Source: Tragulus kanchil
Taxonomy: Eukaryota; Chordata; Mammalia; Artiodactyla; Tragulidae
Length of the DNA stretch: 64,000 nt
Reading direction: 5' to 3'
Assembly: GCA_022376925.1 (NCBI GenBank)
Contig: JAIOJX010000026.1
Location: 204,258,900 to 204,322,899 of the forward strand
A program made the position numbers and the translations under genes. The notes beneath the pieces are model-generated. The model was not told where the DNA came from and did no database searches. It worked only from the letters and a program-made list of their open reading frames with translations. Below, piece after piece: positions 13,607 to 26,142 of the stretch; the first letter of the stretch is position 1, and each line of letters opens with the position of its first letter.

Positions 13607-13880
13607 CAGAGAATATGTATAATAAACTCATCCTTTGAACCAATCCATTTTGACATTGATGACAGTCTGCAATGATGTGCACTGACTGCCCCATTCAGCC
13701 CATAGCACTCAGTTCAGCGCTGCTCAAGGACTACAATATTGGTGGGTATAATTCAACTTGTGAGTCTAAAAGCTTTCTCTTAGTGACTTCTTGCTACCTT
13801 AAAAATCATTCAGATATTTGGGGGAAATCTAACTTTATTTCTTTACTGTAGTTCCTTTAATAAAAACCAGCATCTTGGGG

Positions 13881-14069
13881 GACCTTCCCTTGTAGTCCAG
13901 TAGCCAGTACTCCATGCTCCCAAAGCAGGGGCCCAGGTTCAGCTCCTGGTTAGGGAACTAGATCCCACATGCAGCAACTCAGAATTTGCATGCCATAACT
14001 ACAGATCCCATGTGGCACAACTAAATAAAAGATCTTACTTGGCACAGCCAAATAAAATAAATAAATATC
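13881..14069 (+). mobile_element. CHR-2-like SINE, diverged
   Basis: A tRNA-derived head with AGCTCCTGGTTAGGGAAC is followed by GATCCCACATGCAGCAACTC and an AAATAAAATAAATAAAT tail. It is repeated at 14952-15140 by duplication 5. Confidence 0.85.
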
Positions 14070-14951
14070 TTGAAATAATAAAGAAAAATTGTTTTAAAAA
14101 AGCATAAAGTGGTTAATGATCAGCTAAGAAAGGAAATAAAAAAAGCATCCACATCAAAGAAGTCCAGAAATCAGTTCACAAAAGAAAAATCTGGTAGACC
14201 TCTGGGGCTACAGTAAGACATGGAAGGAGAGGAATCAACCATAAACCGAGCAGTTTCGATAGTGTTCTGAAGTTATTGTATGTTCTTCCAGCTACCCAGG
14301 GAAGCCACATTCTTTCCTTATCCATCCAAATACCTCATGGTTCTCACATTGTTTTCCAACTTGCAAATCTTTGGGATTAGGCCCTGTTTTCTTTTTTTTC
14401 CCAAACTCAGTTTCCAAAAGAAATGTTTGAAGGATTCAGCTCTGCCTCTACACTGAGTACTCCTCACTTTAATTCATTTAATCCTTTAACCGCTTCCATC
14501 CAAGTCCTCCAAGATTTTCCATTGTTTTCCATGGCTTGACAGTACCTGGACTATACGGCATTGTCCCTGCTTAGCCTCAGTCTCATAATGGCCCTCTCCC
14601 AGAGTGGGGAAACTAGGAAGAGAGGAGGTTTGAGGGCATAAGAGCTGGAGGATCCACTTCCTTAATGTCACTTTGACCAGAGAATATGTATAATAAACTC
14701 ATCCTTTGAACCAATCCATTTTGACATTGATGACAGTCTGCAATGATGTGCACTGACTGCCCCATTCAGCCCATAGCACTCAGTTCAGCGCTGCTCAAGG
14801 ACTACAATATTGGTGGGTATAATTCAACTTGTGAGTCTAAAAGCTTTCTCTTAGTGACTTCTTGCTACCTTAAAAATCATTCAGATATTTGGGGGAAATC
14901 TAACTTTATTTCTTTACTGTAGTTCCTTTAATAAAAACCAGCATCTTGGGG

Positions 14952-15140
14952 GACCTTCCCTTGTAGTCCAGTAGCCAGTACTCCATGCTCCCAAAGCAGG
15001 GGCCCAGGTTCAGCTCCTGGTTAGGGAACTAGATCCCACATGCAGCAACTCAGAATTTGCATGCCATAACTACAGATCCCATGTGGCACAACTAAATAAA
15101 AGATCTTACTTGGCACAGCCAAATAAAATAAATAAATATC
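14952..15140 (+). mobile_element. Duplicate copy of the SINE at 13881
   Basis: Same element at offset 1071. It is not an independent insertion. Confidence 0.85.
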
Positions 15141-15436
15141 TTGAAATAATAAAGAAAAATTGTTTTAAAAAAGCATAAAGTGGTTAATGATCAGCTAAGA
15201 AAGGAAATAAAAAAAGCATCCACATCAAAGAAGTCCAGAAATCAGTTCACAAAAGAAAAATCTGGTAGACCTCTGGGGCTACAGTAAGACATGGAAGGAG
15301 AGGAATCAACCATAAACCGAGCAGTTTCGATAGTGTTCTGAAGTTATTGTATGTTCTTCCAGCTACCCAGGGAAGCCACATTCTTTCCTTATCCATCCAA
15401 ATACCTCATGGTTCTCACATTGTTTTCCAACTTGCA

Positions 15437-17619
15437 AATCTTTGGGATTAGGCCCTGTTTTCTTTTTTTTCCCAAACTCAGTTTCCAAAAGAAATGTTTG
15501 AAGGATTCAGCTCTGCCTCTACACTGAGTACTCCTCACTTTAATTCATTTAATCCTTTAACCGCTTCCATCCAAGTCCTCCAAGATTTTCCATTGTTTTC
15601 CATGGCTTGACAGTACCTGGACTATACGGCATTGTCCCTGCTTAGCCTCAGTCTCATAATGGCCCTCTCCCAGAGTGGGGAAACTAGGAAGAGAGGAGGT
15701 TTGAGGGCATAAGAGCTGGAGGATCCACTTCCTTAATGTCACTTTGACCTGAGAATTTCTCAGCTCCTAGCTAGCCCATTTCTGAACCACCCTTACCCAC
15801 CACAGCTGCCCACCCCCCAACCCCACCCTTCCCTCACACCAAACTTTGGCGCCTGTGCCACCCAGAACTGGGATCTAAGGCAGTGATGGAATGGAGTACA
15901 GCTGATCTAAATAGCATGAATGTTGGGAATAACTGAAATTAGTACATTAAATTGCCATTAGCAAGTATCAGAATTATAAAATTTTTTAGTTTTTTCTTTC
16001 TGGAACCTCCATATTATTTTCCATAGGTGCTGTATTAATTTATATTCCCCCCAACAGTGTAGGAGGGCTCCCTTTTCTCTAGATGTGGGCTATTCTAAAT
16101 AACTATTGGTTATGAAAAAGCAGTAATAATACTGTTTAATTTATGATGCTGTTAAAGTGCTGCACTCAATATGCCAGCAAATTTGGAAAACTCCACAGAA
16201 CTGGAAAAATCAGTTTTCATTCTAATCCCAAAGAAAGGCAATGCCAAAGAATGTTCTAACTACCATACAATTGCACTCATTTCACATACTAGCAAGGTAA
16301 TGCTCAGAATCTTTCAAATTAGGCTTCAACAGTACATGAACTGAGAACTTCCAGACATACAAGCTGGATTTAGAAAAGACAGACGAATCAGAGATCAAAT
16401 TGCCAACATATGCTGAATCATAGAAAAAGCCAAGAGATTCCAGAAAAACATCTACTTCCACTTCATTGACTATGTTAAAGCCTTTGACTGTGTGGGTCAC
16501 AACAAACTGGAAAAAGGCAAAGTAGAACCAAATCTTTGGAATTAGGCCCTGTTTTCTTTTTTTTCCCAAACTCAGTTTCCAAAAGAAATGTTTGAAGGAT
16601 TCAGCTCTGCCTCTACACTGAGTACTCCTCACTTTAATTCATTTAATCCTTTAACCGCTTCCATCCAAGTCCTCCAAGATTTTCCATTGTTTTCCATGGC
16701 TTGACAGTACCTGGACTATACGGCATTGTCCCTGCTTAGCCTCAGTCTCATAATGGCCCTCTCCCAGAGTGGGGAAACTAGGAAGAGAGGAGGTTTGAGG
16801 GCATAAGAGCTGGAGGATCCACTTCCTTAATGTCACTTTGACCTGAGAATTTCTCAGCTCCTAGCTAGCCCATTTCTGAACCACCCTTACCCACCACAGC
16901 TGCCCACCCCCAAACCCCACCCTTCTCTCACACCAAACTTTGGTGCCTGTGCCACCCAGAACTGGGATCTAAGGCAGTGATGGAATGGAGTACAGCTGAT
17001 CTAAATAGCATGAATGTTGGGAATAACTGAAATTAGTACATTAAATTGCCATTAGCAAGTATCAGAATTATAAAATTTTTTAGTTTTTTCTTTCTGGAAC
17101 CTCCATATTATTTTCCATAGGTGCTGTATTAATTTATATTCCCCCCAACAGTGTAGGAGGGCTCCCTTTTCTCTAGATGTGGGCTATTCTAAATAACTAT
17201 TGGTTATGAAAAAGCAGTAATAATACTGTTTAATTTATGATGCTGTTAAAGTGCTGCACTCAATATGCCAGCAAATTTGGAAAACTCCACAGAACTGGAA
17301 AAATCAGTTTTCATTCTAATCCCAAAGAAAGGCAATGCCAAAGAATGTTCTAACTACCATACAATTGCACTCATTTCACATACTAGCAAGGTAATGCTCA
17401 GAATCTTTCAAATTAGGCTTCAACAGTACATGAACTGAGAACTTCCAGACATACAAGCTGGATTTAGAAAAGACAGACGAATCAGAGATCAAATTGCCAA
17501 CATATGCTGAATCATAGAAAAAGCCAAGAGATTCCAGAAAAACATCTACTTCCACTTCATTGACTATGTTAAAGCCTTTGACTGTGTGGGTCACAACAAA
17601 CTGGAAAAAAGGCAAAGTA
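15437..17619. repeat. Tandem duplication 6 (15437-16526 / 16531-17619)
   Basis: Offset is 1094 and the joint is only ~4 bp. Three clustered C/T or C/A differences (around 15813-15850 versus 16907-16944) look like allelic or consensus differences. Overlap with duplication 5 makes 15437-15748 triple. Each copy includes the start of the BovB fragment. Confidence 0.96.
16143..16520 (+). mobile_element. BovB LINE fragment (first duplication copy)
   Basis: It begins ATGCTGTTAAAGTGCTGCAC and continues through the reverse-transcriptase-coding part of the ruminant RTE element BovB. The reading frame is broken by stops. It stops where duplication 6 jumps back. Confidence 0.9.
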
Positions 17620-17829
17620 GACCACCTTACCTTTGTCCTGAGAAATCTGTACGCAAGTTAAGAAGCAATAGTTAGAACCAGATATGGAACAAAGGAATGG
17701 TTCAAAATTGGGAAAGGAATATGACAAAGCTGTATATTTTCACCCTTTTTATTTCACTTCTATGCAGCGTACATCATGCAAAATGCCAGTCTGGATGAAT
17801 GACAAGCTGGAATCAAGATTGCCAGGAGA

Positions 17830-18143
17830 GGGCCTCTCTGGTAGCTCTGTGGTAGAGTTCACCTGCAATTCAGGAGACATGAGTTTGACCCCTAATCCAG
17901 GAAGATCCCACATGCTGTGGAGTAACTGAGCCCATGAGCCACAACTATTGAGACCATGTACCGCAACTACTGAAGCTCGTGTGCCCTAGAGCCAAGTTCC
18001 ACAACAAGGGAAGTCACTGCAACAAGAAGCCTGCTCACCTCAACTAGAGAGTAGCCCCCACTCCCTGCAACTAGAGAAGAGCCTGCAGCAGCAGTGAAAA
18101 CCCAGAATAGCCAAAAATAAATAAATAAAATTTTTTTAAAAAA
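17830..18143 (+). mobile_element. CHR-2-type SINE nested in BovB
   Basis: Typical head and long body (CATGAGCCACAACTATTGAG, then GAGAGTAGCCCCCACTC) with a GCCAAAAATAAATAAATAAA tail. The target duplication AGATTGCCAGGAGA is at 17816-17829 and 18144-18157. Confidence 0.95.
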
Positions 18144-18295
18144 AGATTGCCAGGAGAAACAGCAACAACCTCGGATATGCAGATGATACCACTCTAATGG
18201 CAGAAAGTGAAGAGGAACTAAAGAGCCTCTTGATGAGAATAAAAGAGAAGAGTGAAAAAGCTGGCTTAAAACTCAACATTCAAAAAACTAAGATC

Positions 18296-18627
18296 GCGGC
18301 TTCCCCTGGTGGTTCAGTGGGTAAGGACACTGCCTTGCAGTTCAAGGGGCGTCGGTTCGAGCCCTGGCCTGGGAAGATCCCACGTGCTGCTGAGCGGCTG
18401 GACTAATGTGTCCAATTGCCGAGCCAGCGCTCTGGAGCGCATGCGCCCAGAGCCATTGCTCTGCAACAACAGACGCCACCGCGATGGGAGGCCCACAGGA
18501 GCCAAAGAATGAAGACGAATGAAAATAGAGAAAGGAAAGACCAATAGAAGTGGCCCGCCAGCTCCCCTCCCTCCCCAACCCGACCCCCGCCCAAAGTAAA
18601 TAAATAAATCTTAAAAAAAAAAAAAAA
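18296..18627 (+). mobile_element. CHR-2-like SINE variant nested in BovB
   Basis: A near-complete copy of the variant subfamily, with many retained CpG sites, a C-rich segment before the AAATAAATAAATC tail and a long A run. The target duplication AAAAACTAAGATC is at 18283-18295 and 18628-18640. Confidence 0.94.
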
Positions 18628-19393
18628 AAAAACTAAGATCATGGCATCCATGCCCACTACTTCATCAGCAAATAAATAGGGGAAAAGTGAAAGCAGTGGT
18701 ATTTTATTTTCTTGGGCTCCAAAATCACTGCAGATGGGGACTGCAGTCATGAAATTAAAAGGCGCTTGCTCCTTGGGAGGAAAAAAAAAAAAAACTATGA
18801 CAAACATAGAGTATGTATTAAAAAAGCAGAGACATCGCTTTGCTGACAAAGGTTCACTTAGTCAAAGCTATGGTTTTTCCAGTAGTCATGTATGGATGTG
18901 AGAGCTGGACCATAAAGAAGGTTAGTTGCTAAAGAATTGATGCTTTCAAACTGTGGTGCTGGAGAAGACTCTTGAGAGTCCCTTGGACTTTAAGGACATC
19001 AGATCAGTCAATCCTAAAGGAAATCAACCCTGAATATTCACTGGAAAGATTGACGCTGAAGCTGAAGCTCCAATACTTTGGCCACCTGATGCAAAGAGCT
19101 GACTCATTGGAAAAGAGCCTAATGCTGGAAAAGATTGAAAGCAAAGGGAGAAAAGGGTAGCAGAGATTGAGTGGTTAGATAGCATCACTGATTCAATGGA
19201 CATGAGTTTGAGCAAACTCTAGGAGATAGTGAAGAAGAGGGAAGCCTCGCGTGCTACAGTTCATGCAGTTGCAAAGAGTTGGACATGACTTAGAGGCTGA
19301 ACTACAACAATGAGAAAAACTGAGACAGAACCTGGTCAGACCATAGTAGCAATGTAAACAGAGAAGGGACTACAGGAGTTAAAAGATTATTTT

Positions 19394-19659
19394 GGGAGCT
19401 TCCCTGGTGGTTCAGTGGGTAAAGACACCACTGTGCAGTGCAAGGGGCGCCAGTTCTATTCCTAGCCTGGGAAGATGCCACATGCCGCGGAGCGGCTGGA
19501 CTGATGTGTCCGACTACCTAGCCAGAGCTCTGGAGCGCCTGAGCCCAGAGTCGGTACTCTGCAACGAGAGAGGATCACTGAAATGGGAGGCCCACACAGG
19601 CCAAAGAACAAAGATGGAAATAAACGAAGGACCAATAGAAGTGGCCAAAATAAATAAAT
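19394..19659 (+). mobile_element. CHR-2-like SINE variant
   Basis: Variant subfamily copy ending GACCAATAGAAGTGGCC plus AAATAAATAAA. The flanking target duplication AAAAGATTATTT is at 19381-19392 and around 19660-19671. It is repeated by duplication 7. Confidence 0.93.
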
Positions 19660-20327
19660 AAAAGATTATTTGGAGGTAACGCTATCAATTATCTTTAGAA
19701 TTTGTAAATTTTTTCTCAAATTTTCTTTTTGTATTATACTTCAAAAAAATTATAAACAAAAGAAAAAGAAAAAAACCATAGAATCTTTTCAGGCGCTGTT
19801 TTTTAAAATGGGTTGTATTGCTTTCAGAACTAGGAAGAGAGGAAATGTCAAGTGTTAAGTGACTCCTTTTCAATTGGATGAAAAGACTAGGAAGGACTTG
19901 TAAGTAACACAGTGGCTATCTGGAAAAATTTGTTTTGATAGCTACACGATTACTACTCTGATGCTAAAGCACATAGCTCTATTGTAATCCTGCTCATTGC
20001 TTTTAATGAGTTACTTGTTAATAAAGATTAACTGAAATCTAGCCCATGTTTGAATTGCCACCAATCTTTTACCTTTAGTTCAAATAAATTTTTTTACTCT
20101 GTCAACTAATGAATCAGAGAAACTAAAAGACAGTAAGAGGGACAATTAGCAATAATTCCAGTGCCACTGTAGCTCTCTGGTGGTTGGCCTTCTCTGTAAT
20201 GTCCTCTACCATTCAGTTCACACCTCAAGATCATCTCTGGCCTACACTTCAGTATTTGGTTCTCTTTCCAGAAGGCAATTATGTTTCCCATATATACTTT
20301 TTCTTTTAGCCTGATATAATGGAAAAA

Positions 20328-20438
20328 CATGAGTTTGAGCAAACTCTAGGAGAATAGGGAAGAAGAGGGAAGCCTCGCGTGCTACAGTTCATGCAGTTGC
20401 AAAGAGTTGGACATGACTTAGAGGCTGAACTACAACAA
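20328..20438 (+). mobile_element. BovB 3' end, duplicate copy
   Basis: It repeats the last ~110 bp of the BovB at 17237-19310, because duplication 7 begins inside it. Confidence 0.88.
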
Positions 20439-20521
20439 TGAGAAAAACTGAGACAGAACCTGGTCAGACCATAGTAGCAATGTAAACAGAGAAGGGACTA
20501 CAGGAGTTAAAAGATTATTTT

Positions 20522-20787
20522 GGGAGCTTCCCTGGTGGTTCAGTGGGTAAAGACACCACTGTGCAGTGCAAGGGGCGCCAGTTCTATTCCTAGCCTGGGA
20601 AGATGCCACATGCCGCGGAGCGGCTGGACTGATGTGTCCGACTACCTAGCCAGAGCTCTGGAGCGCCTGAGCCCAGAGTCGGTACTCTGCAACGAGAGAG
20701 GATCACTGAAATGGGAGGCCCACACAGGCCAAAGAACAAAGATGGAAATAAACGAAGGACCAATAGAAGTGGCCAAAATAAATAAAT
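20522..20787 (+). mobile_element. Duplicate copy of the SINE at 19394
   Basis: Same insertion and flanks at offset 1128. Confidence 0.93.
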
Positions 20788-21836
20788 AAAAGATTATTTG
20801 GAGGTAACGCTATCAATTATCTTTAGAATTTGTAAATTTTTTCTCAAATTTTCTTTTTGTATTATACTTCTCAAAAATTATAAACAAAAGAAAAAGAAAA
20901 AAACCATAGAATCTTTTCAGGCGCTGTTTTTTAAAATGGGTTGTATTGCTTTCAGAACTAGGAAGAGAGGAAATGTCAAGTGTTAAGTGACTCCTTTTCA
21001 ATTGGATGAAAAGACTAGGAAGGACTTGTAAGTAACACAGTGGCTATCTGGAAAAATTTGTTTTGATAGCTACACGATTACTACTCTGATGCTAAAGCAC
21101 ATAGCTCTATTGTAATCCTGCTCATTGCTTTTAATGAGTTACTTGTTAATAAAGATTAACTGAAATCTAGCCCATGTTTGAATTGCCACCAATCTTTTAC
21201 CTTTAGTTCAAATAAATTTTTTTACTCTGTCAACTAATGAATCAGAGAAACTAAAAGACAGTAAGAGGGACAATTAGCAATAATTCCAGTGCCACTGTAG
21301 CTCTCTGGTGGTTGGCCTTCTCTGTAATGTCCTCTACCATTCAGTTCACACCTCAAGATCATCTCTGGCCTACACTTCAGTATTTGGTTCTCTTTCCAGA
21401 AGGCAATTATGTTTCCCATATATACTTAATGTAGGTATACCTTTAAAAAGTGAATTATTATAATGAGAAACATATATACACTTAAGGAGTTCTGTGACTC
21501 AAGTTTCAACTAGCTAGTGTTGTTGACATTGATAAACCACTCAACTTCAGTTTTCTTTTAGTTTACAAAGTCCTTAGGCAAGTTTGGTGGAAATACAGTC
21601 TATTTGTACACTGGGGCACATTTGAAGATCCTTATAATTCGTCAATAATTAGACTCCTTCAAAGAAATATTTTACACTTGTTAAGGACTTGACTCCCCCA
21701 AAATCTTCTAATTATATTACCTGCTATAAGAATAAAACCTGGGTAGTTTATCATTGTCAATAGTTTTTCCCAAAAGAATAATCTTTCTGAAAAATAATCT
21801 CACATCTATTCTTGGTAACTTGGCCCTGTGTATGTG

Positions 21837-22047
21837 TGCTGTGTGTGTTACCCATTCAATTGTGCCCAACTCTTTGTGACCCCATGGACTGTAGCCCACC
21901 AGGTCTTCCATCCACAGAATTCTCCAGGTAAGAATACCAGAGTGGGTAGCCATTTCCTTCTTCAGGGGATCTTCCAAAACTAGGGATCCAGCCTGGGTGT
22001 CCTGCATTCAGGCAGATTCTTTACCATCTGAGCCTCTAGGGAAGCCC
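21837..22047 (-). mobile_element. Bov-tA-type SINE
   Basis: Reverse complement: TTGTGACCCCATGGACTGTA and AGGGGATCTTCC within, ending TCTAGGGAAGCCC. A TG-rich tail lies on its left. It is duplicated at 22897-23106. Confidence 0.93.
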
Positions 22048-22896
22048 TAACTTGACTCTATACCAGATGAATTAGAATTTCTATTTTCTAAATTATCCAT
22101 GTTAGATACAGTTTTGTCAATTTAAAAGTCACAAATTGTTTTATAGCTCTTTTAAAGCACATAGCTCTATTGTAATCCTGCTCATTGCTTTTAATGAGTT
22201 ACTTGTTAATAAAGATTAACTGAAATCTAGCCCATGTTTGAATTGCCACCAATCTTTTACCTTTAGTTCAAATAAATTTTTTTACTCTGTCAACTAATGA
22301 ATCAGAGAAACTAAAAGACAGTAAGAGGGACAATTAGCAATAATTCCAGTGCCACTGTAGCTCTCTGGTGGTTGGCCTTCTCTGTAATGTCCTCTACCAT
22401 TCAGTTCACACCTCAAGATCATCTCTGGCCTACACTTCAGTATTTGGTTCTCTTTCCAGAAGGCAATTATGTTTCCCATATATACTTAATGTAGGTATAC
22501 CTTTAAAAAGTGAATTATTATAATGAGAAACATATATACACTTAAGGAGTTCTGTGACTCAAGTTTCAACTAGCTAGTGTTGTTGACATTGATAAACCAC
22601 TCAACTTCAGTTTTCTTTTAGTTTACAAAGTCCTTAGGCAAGTTTGGTGGAAATACAGTCTATTTGTACACTGGGGCACATTTGAAGATCCTTATAATTC
22701 GTCAATAATTAGACTCCTTCAAAGAAATATTTTACACTTGTTAAGGACTTGACTCCCCAAAGTCTTCTAATTATATTACCTGCTATAAGAATAAAACCTG
22801 GGTAGTTTATCATTGTCAATAGTTTTTCCCAAAAGAATAATCTTTCTGAAAAATAATCTCACATCTATTCTTGGTAACTTGGCCCTGTGTATGTGT

Positions 22897-23106
22897 GCTG
22901 TGTGTGTTACCCATTCAATTGTGCCCAACTCTTTGTGACCCCATGGACTGTAGCCCACCAGGTCTTCCATCCACAGAATTCTCCAGGTAAGAATACCAGA
23001 GTGGGTAGCCATTTCCTTCTTCAGGGGATCTTCCAAAACTAGGGATCCAGCCTGGGTGTCCTGCATTCAGGCAGATTCTTTACCATCTGAGCCTCTAGGG
23101 AAGCCC
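22897..23106 (-). mobile_element. Duplicate copy of the SINE at 21837
   Basis: Same insertion at offset 1059-1060. Confidence 0.93.
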
Positions 23107-23186
23107 TAACTTGACTCTATACCAGATGAATTAGAATTTCTATTTTCTAAATTATCCATGTTAGATACAGTTTTGTCAATTTAAAA

Positions 23187-23940
23187 ACTCTAGGATGAGG
23201 AAAGAGGTTAGAATAAGAGATAAAACGTAAGACCATACAAAATCTTAAATGCCTAATTCACTTGTGAAAAAAATATACAGTATGCATTATTATCATATAT
23301 ATTCTATTCAAATATTTAAATGTCAGTTTTTCTAAACTATTACTTTCTATATTTTCACTTGTGTTTTTGGCCACTTCACTGTCTATAATCAGGAAATCAG
23401 TTATAACATTTAAAAGGATCATACATAATACATTTCCAAGTTTACTACCTTGAAAATATAACTCCCTTTGGGGAGTTTAGTATGGCTTTCTTGGATTCTT
23501 GCCTTTACTGATATTTCATAAGGGTTACATCCATGAGTGAGATCTTGGAAATCTGGTAACCAACGAATTTTTCATGACAGTGTTTAACTTCCTTAGGAAT
23601 GTGGTGCTAAAATCAGGAAAGTGACATTTCCTCCATTATCTTTGGCTGCAGCTATGAGTTTCCTTTCGAAGAGACCACAAAGCAGGACCCAACCACTTTA
23701 ATAATATTGATAGAATCAGAGTGAGTGAAAGTAATGAGCACAGACAGAAAAGCTTGGGAAAAGTGAAACGGTAGGGAAGGAAGTCAACATATGGAAGCAA
23801 AGACCTTCAGTCATCGGCATCAATTTTACACTGGTTTATAAACCAGGATATTGGGGAGAGGGGGGCTGAGAATAGGAGCTGGGAGAAGAGTTGTTTTTAA
23901 TATACTGTTTTCCCTTTCAGTTTATCCGTTTAATCCTGTG
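23187..23940. other. AT-rich intergenic stretch
   Basis: Nothing recognised. Confidence 0.55.
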
Positions 23941-24283
23941 GTGTTGAAAGCACAGCTTTCTCAAAGATGATCTGACCTATAGTCAACATTATAAATCACT
24001 CCCTAACCTCATAAGCTGAGGGTCTGCAATGAAGATCTGTAATCAACACTGCAACTCATTCTTCTAACCACATAAGTTAAAAAAAAAAAAAAAACCCTCT
24101 AACATCCTATGGTCAATTCTGGAAATCAAATACAAAGATAAGGCAACTTTTTTTGTCTTCTCAGAAAACTTTTTGTACATCAACACTACCTGAAGCTATT
24201 ATTATTTTAGCTTTCTGAAATCAATAAATGTAGGACACAAAGCAAAGAGAATATTGTGAACAGCAGGGCTAACAGTTGCACTA

Positions 24284-24395
24284 CCCCCCTGGAGGAGTGG
24301 GATGGGGGGATATCCATATGACTAATCTGGGATCATACATATCTGTAAACAACAAAATTCTGTAAAAGTAAAAAGTAAAATAAAAATTAAAAAAA
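24284..24395 (+). repeat. Small A-tailed repeat, unknown family
   Basis: A G-rich start is followed by AATCTGGGATCATACATATC and TGTAAACAACAAAATTCTG, then an A-rich end. The same block recurs at 54352-54458 and, inverted, at 35271-35340. The A-rich 3' end suggests a retroposed sequence. Confidence 0.6.
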
Positions 24396-25397
24396 AAACC
24401 AAAAACAGTTGCACTACCTCTCAAAATGTAAAACAGAATGAAAATCCTGCTTGTAAAATACCAATAAATGTAAGCAGAGTTCTCCCAGTTATCTGGAACT
24501 ATTCCTGTGTGTAGCATCACACCAACTTACTAATACATTAGCTATTTCTGCCTATCACTTATGCCATCAATCATGATCTAAGATACAGAGCACCCCAAGT
24601 GAGATGCCAGGAAAGTGCCAAAGTTGACAGCTCGAAGTAAGAACATAAATAAGAACATATATGACATGAACATGAAATAAGAGTATGGGTTCTGGATTTA
24701 GAAAACTTTTAGTGTCATTTTATTCTGTGTGGACCAGAACAGCACTAAATGCTTGGGTCTGGGTGTCACATCTTTAAGTGAACAATACAACAATAAGTCC
24801 CTAATGGAGACCAATAGGTTTAGTTTGGCAAAGAAAAAATGAGGATAGACTATGATGATATATGTCAAAGAAGAACAGACCAGTCTCTGTAACTTCAAAA
24901 AACACAACCAGGCACTTTTGCTAATATAATATTTTACTCTACATAGAGCAGAAATAAAGTGGTAAATAGAAGTAGAGGTGGCTGTGTATTATTACTTTGA
25001 GCATCCAAGCAGAGATCCTGTGATCATACATGAAGAAAAACAATTTTAATCTGTGTGTTGAAAGCACAGCTTTCTCAAAGATGATCTGACCTATAGTCAA
25101 CATTATAAATCACTCCCTAACCTCATAAGCTGAGGGTCTGCAATGAAGATCTGTAATCAACACTGCAACTCATTCTTCTAACCACATAAGTTAAAAAAAA
25201 AAAAAAAACCCTCTAACATCCTATGGTCAATTCTGGAAATCAAATACAAAGATAAGGCAACTTTTTTTGTCTTCTCAGAAAACTTTTTGTACATCAACAC
25301 TACCTGAAGCTATTATTATTTTAGCTTTCTGAAATCAATAAATGTAGGACACAAAGCAAAGAGAATATTGTGAACAGCAGGGCTAACAGTTGCACTA

Positions 25398-25509
25398 CCC
25401 CCCTGGAGGAGTGGGATGGGGGGATATCCATATGACTAATCTGGGATCATACATATCTGTAAACAACAAAATTCTGTAAAAGTAAAAAGTAAAATAAAAA
25501 TTAAAAAAA
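25398..25509 (+). repeat. Duplicate copy of the small repeat at 24284
   Basis: Same sequence at offset 1114 through duplication 9. Confidence 0.6.
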
Positions 25510-26142
25510 AAACCAAAAACAGTTGCACTACCTCTCAAAATGTAAAACAGAATGAAAATCCTGCTTGTAAAATACCAATAAATGTAAGCAGAGTTCTCCC
25601 AGTTATCTGGAACTATTCCTGTGTGTAGCATCACACCAACTTACTAATACATTAGCTATTTCTGCCTATCACTTATGCCATCAATCATGATCTAAGATAC
25701 AGAGCACCCCAAGTGAGATGCCAGGAAAGTGCCAAAGTTGACAGCTCGAAGTAAGAACATAAATAAGAACATATATGACATGAACATGAAATAAGAGTAT
25801 GGGTTCTGGATTTAGAAAACTTTTAGTGTCATTTTATTCTGTGTGGACCAGAACAGCACTAAATGCTTGGGTCTGGGTGTCACATCTTTAAGTGAACAAT
25901 ACAACAATAAGTCCCTAATGGAGACCAATAGGTTTAGTTTGGCAAAGAAAAAATGAGGATAGACTATGATGATATATGTCAAAGAAGAACAGACCAGTCT
26001 CTGTAACTTCAAAAAACACAACCAGGCACTTTTGCTAATATAATATTTTACTCTACATAGAGCAGAAATAAAGTGGTAAATAGAAGTAGAGGTGGCTGTG
26101 TATTATTACTTTGAGCATCCAAGCAGAGATCCTGTGATCATA

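Larger units (their letters stand above)
13607..15748. repeat. Tandem duplication 5 (13607-14677 / 14678-15748), seamless
   Basis: This is a head-to-tail repeat of 1071 bp with no linker. I saw no differences between copies on reading. Each copy holds one CHR-2-like SINE. Confidence 0.97.
17237..19310 (+). mobile_element. BovB LINE, 5'-truncated, with two nested SINEs
   Basis: BovB (RTE-type non-LTR retrotransposon) sequence occupies 17237-17829, 18144-18295 and 18628-19310. It runs from the reverse-transcriptase region to the 3' end (GGACATGACTTAGAGGCTGA). Motif-level cues include ATGCAGATGATACCACTCT, which encodes the YADD-type region in degraded form. Stops and frameshifts make it non-functional. 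SINEs at 17830 and 18296 interrupt it, so it is older than both. Confidence 0.93.
19201..21426. repeat. Tandem duplication 7 (19201-20298 / 20328-21426)
   Basis: Offset is 1127-1128. The linker (20299-20327) resembles a corrupted version of the bases before 19201. Each copy holds the BovB 3' end and one SINE. Confidence 0.96.
21094..23186. repeat. Tandem duplication 8 (21094-22127 / 22154-23186)
   Basis: Offset is 1060-1059 with a 26-bp linker (22128-22153). It overlaps duplication 7, so 21094-21426 occurs three times. Each copy includes an inverted Bov-tA SINE. Confidence 0.96.
23941..26142. repeat. Tandem duplication 9 (23941-25028 / 25055-26142)
   Basis: Offset is 1114 with a 26-bp linker resembling the sequence before 23941. 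Copies appear identical throughout. Confidence 0.97.

Noticed and set aside
18403..18849. 148-residue minus-strand frame
   Set aside because: It lies across a SINE, an A run and BovB antisense sequence.
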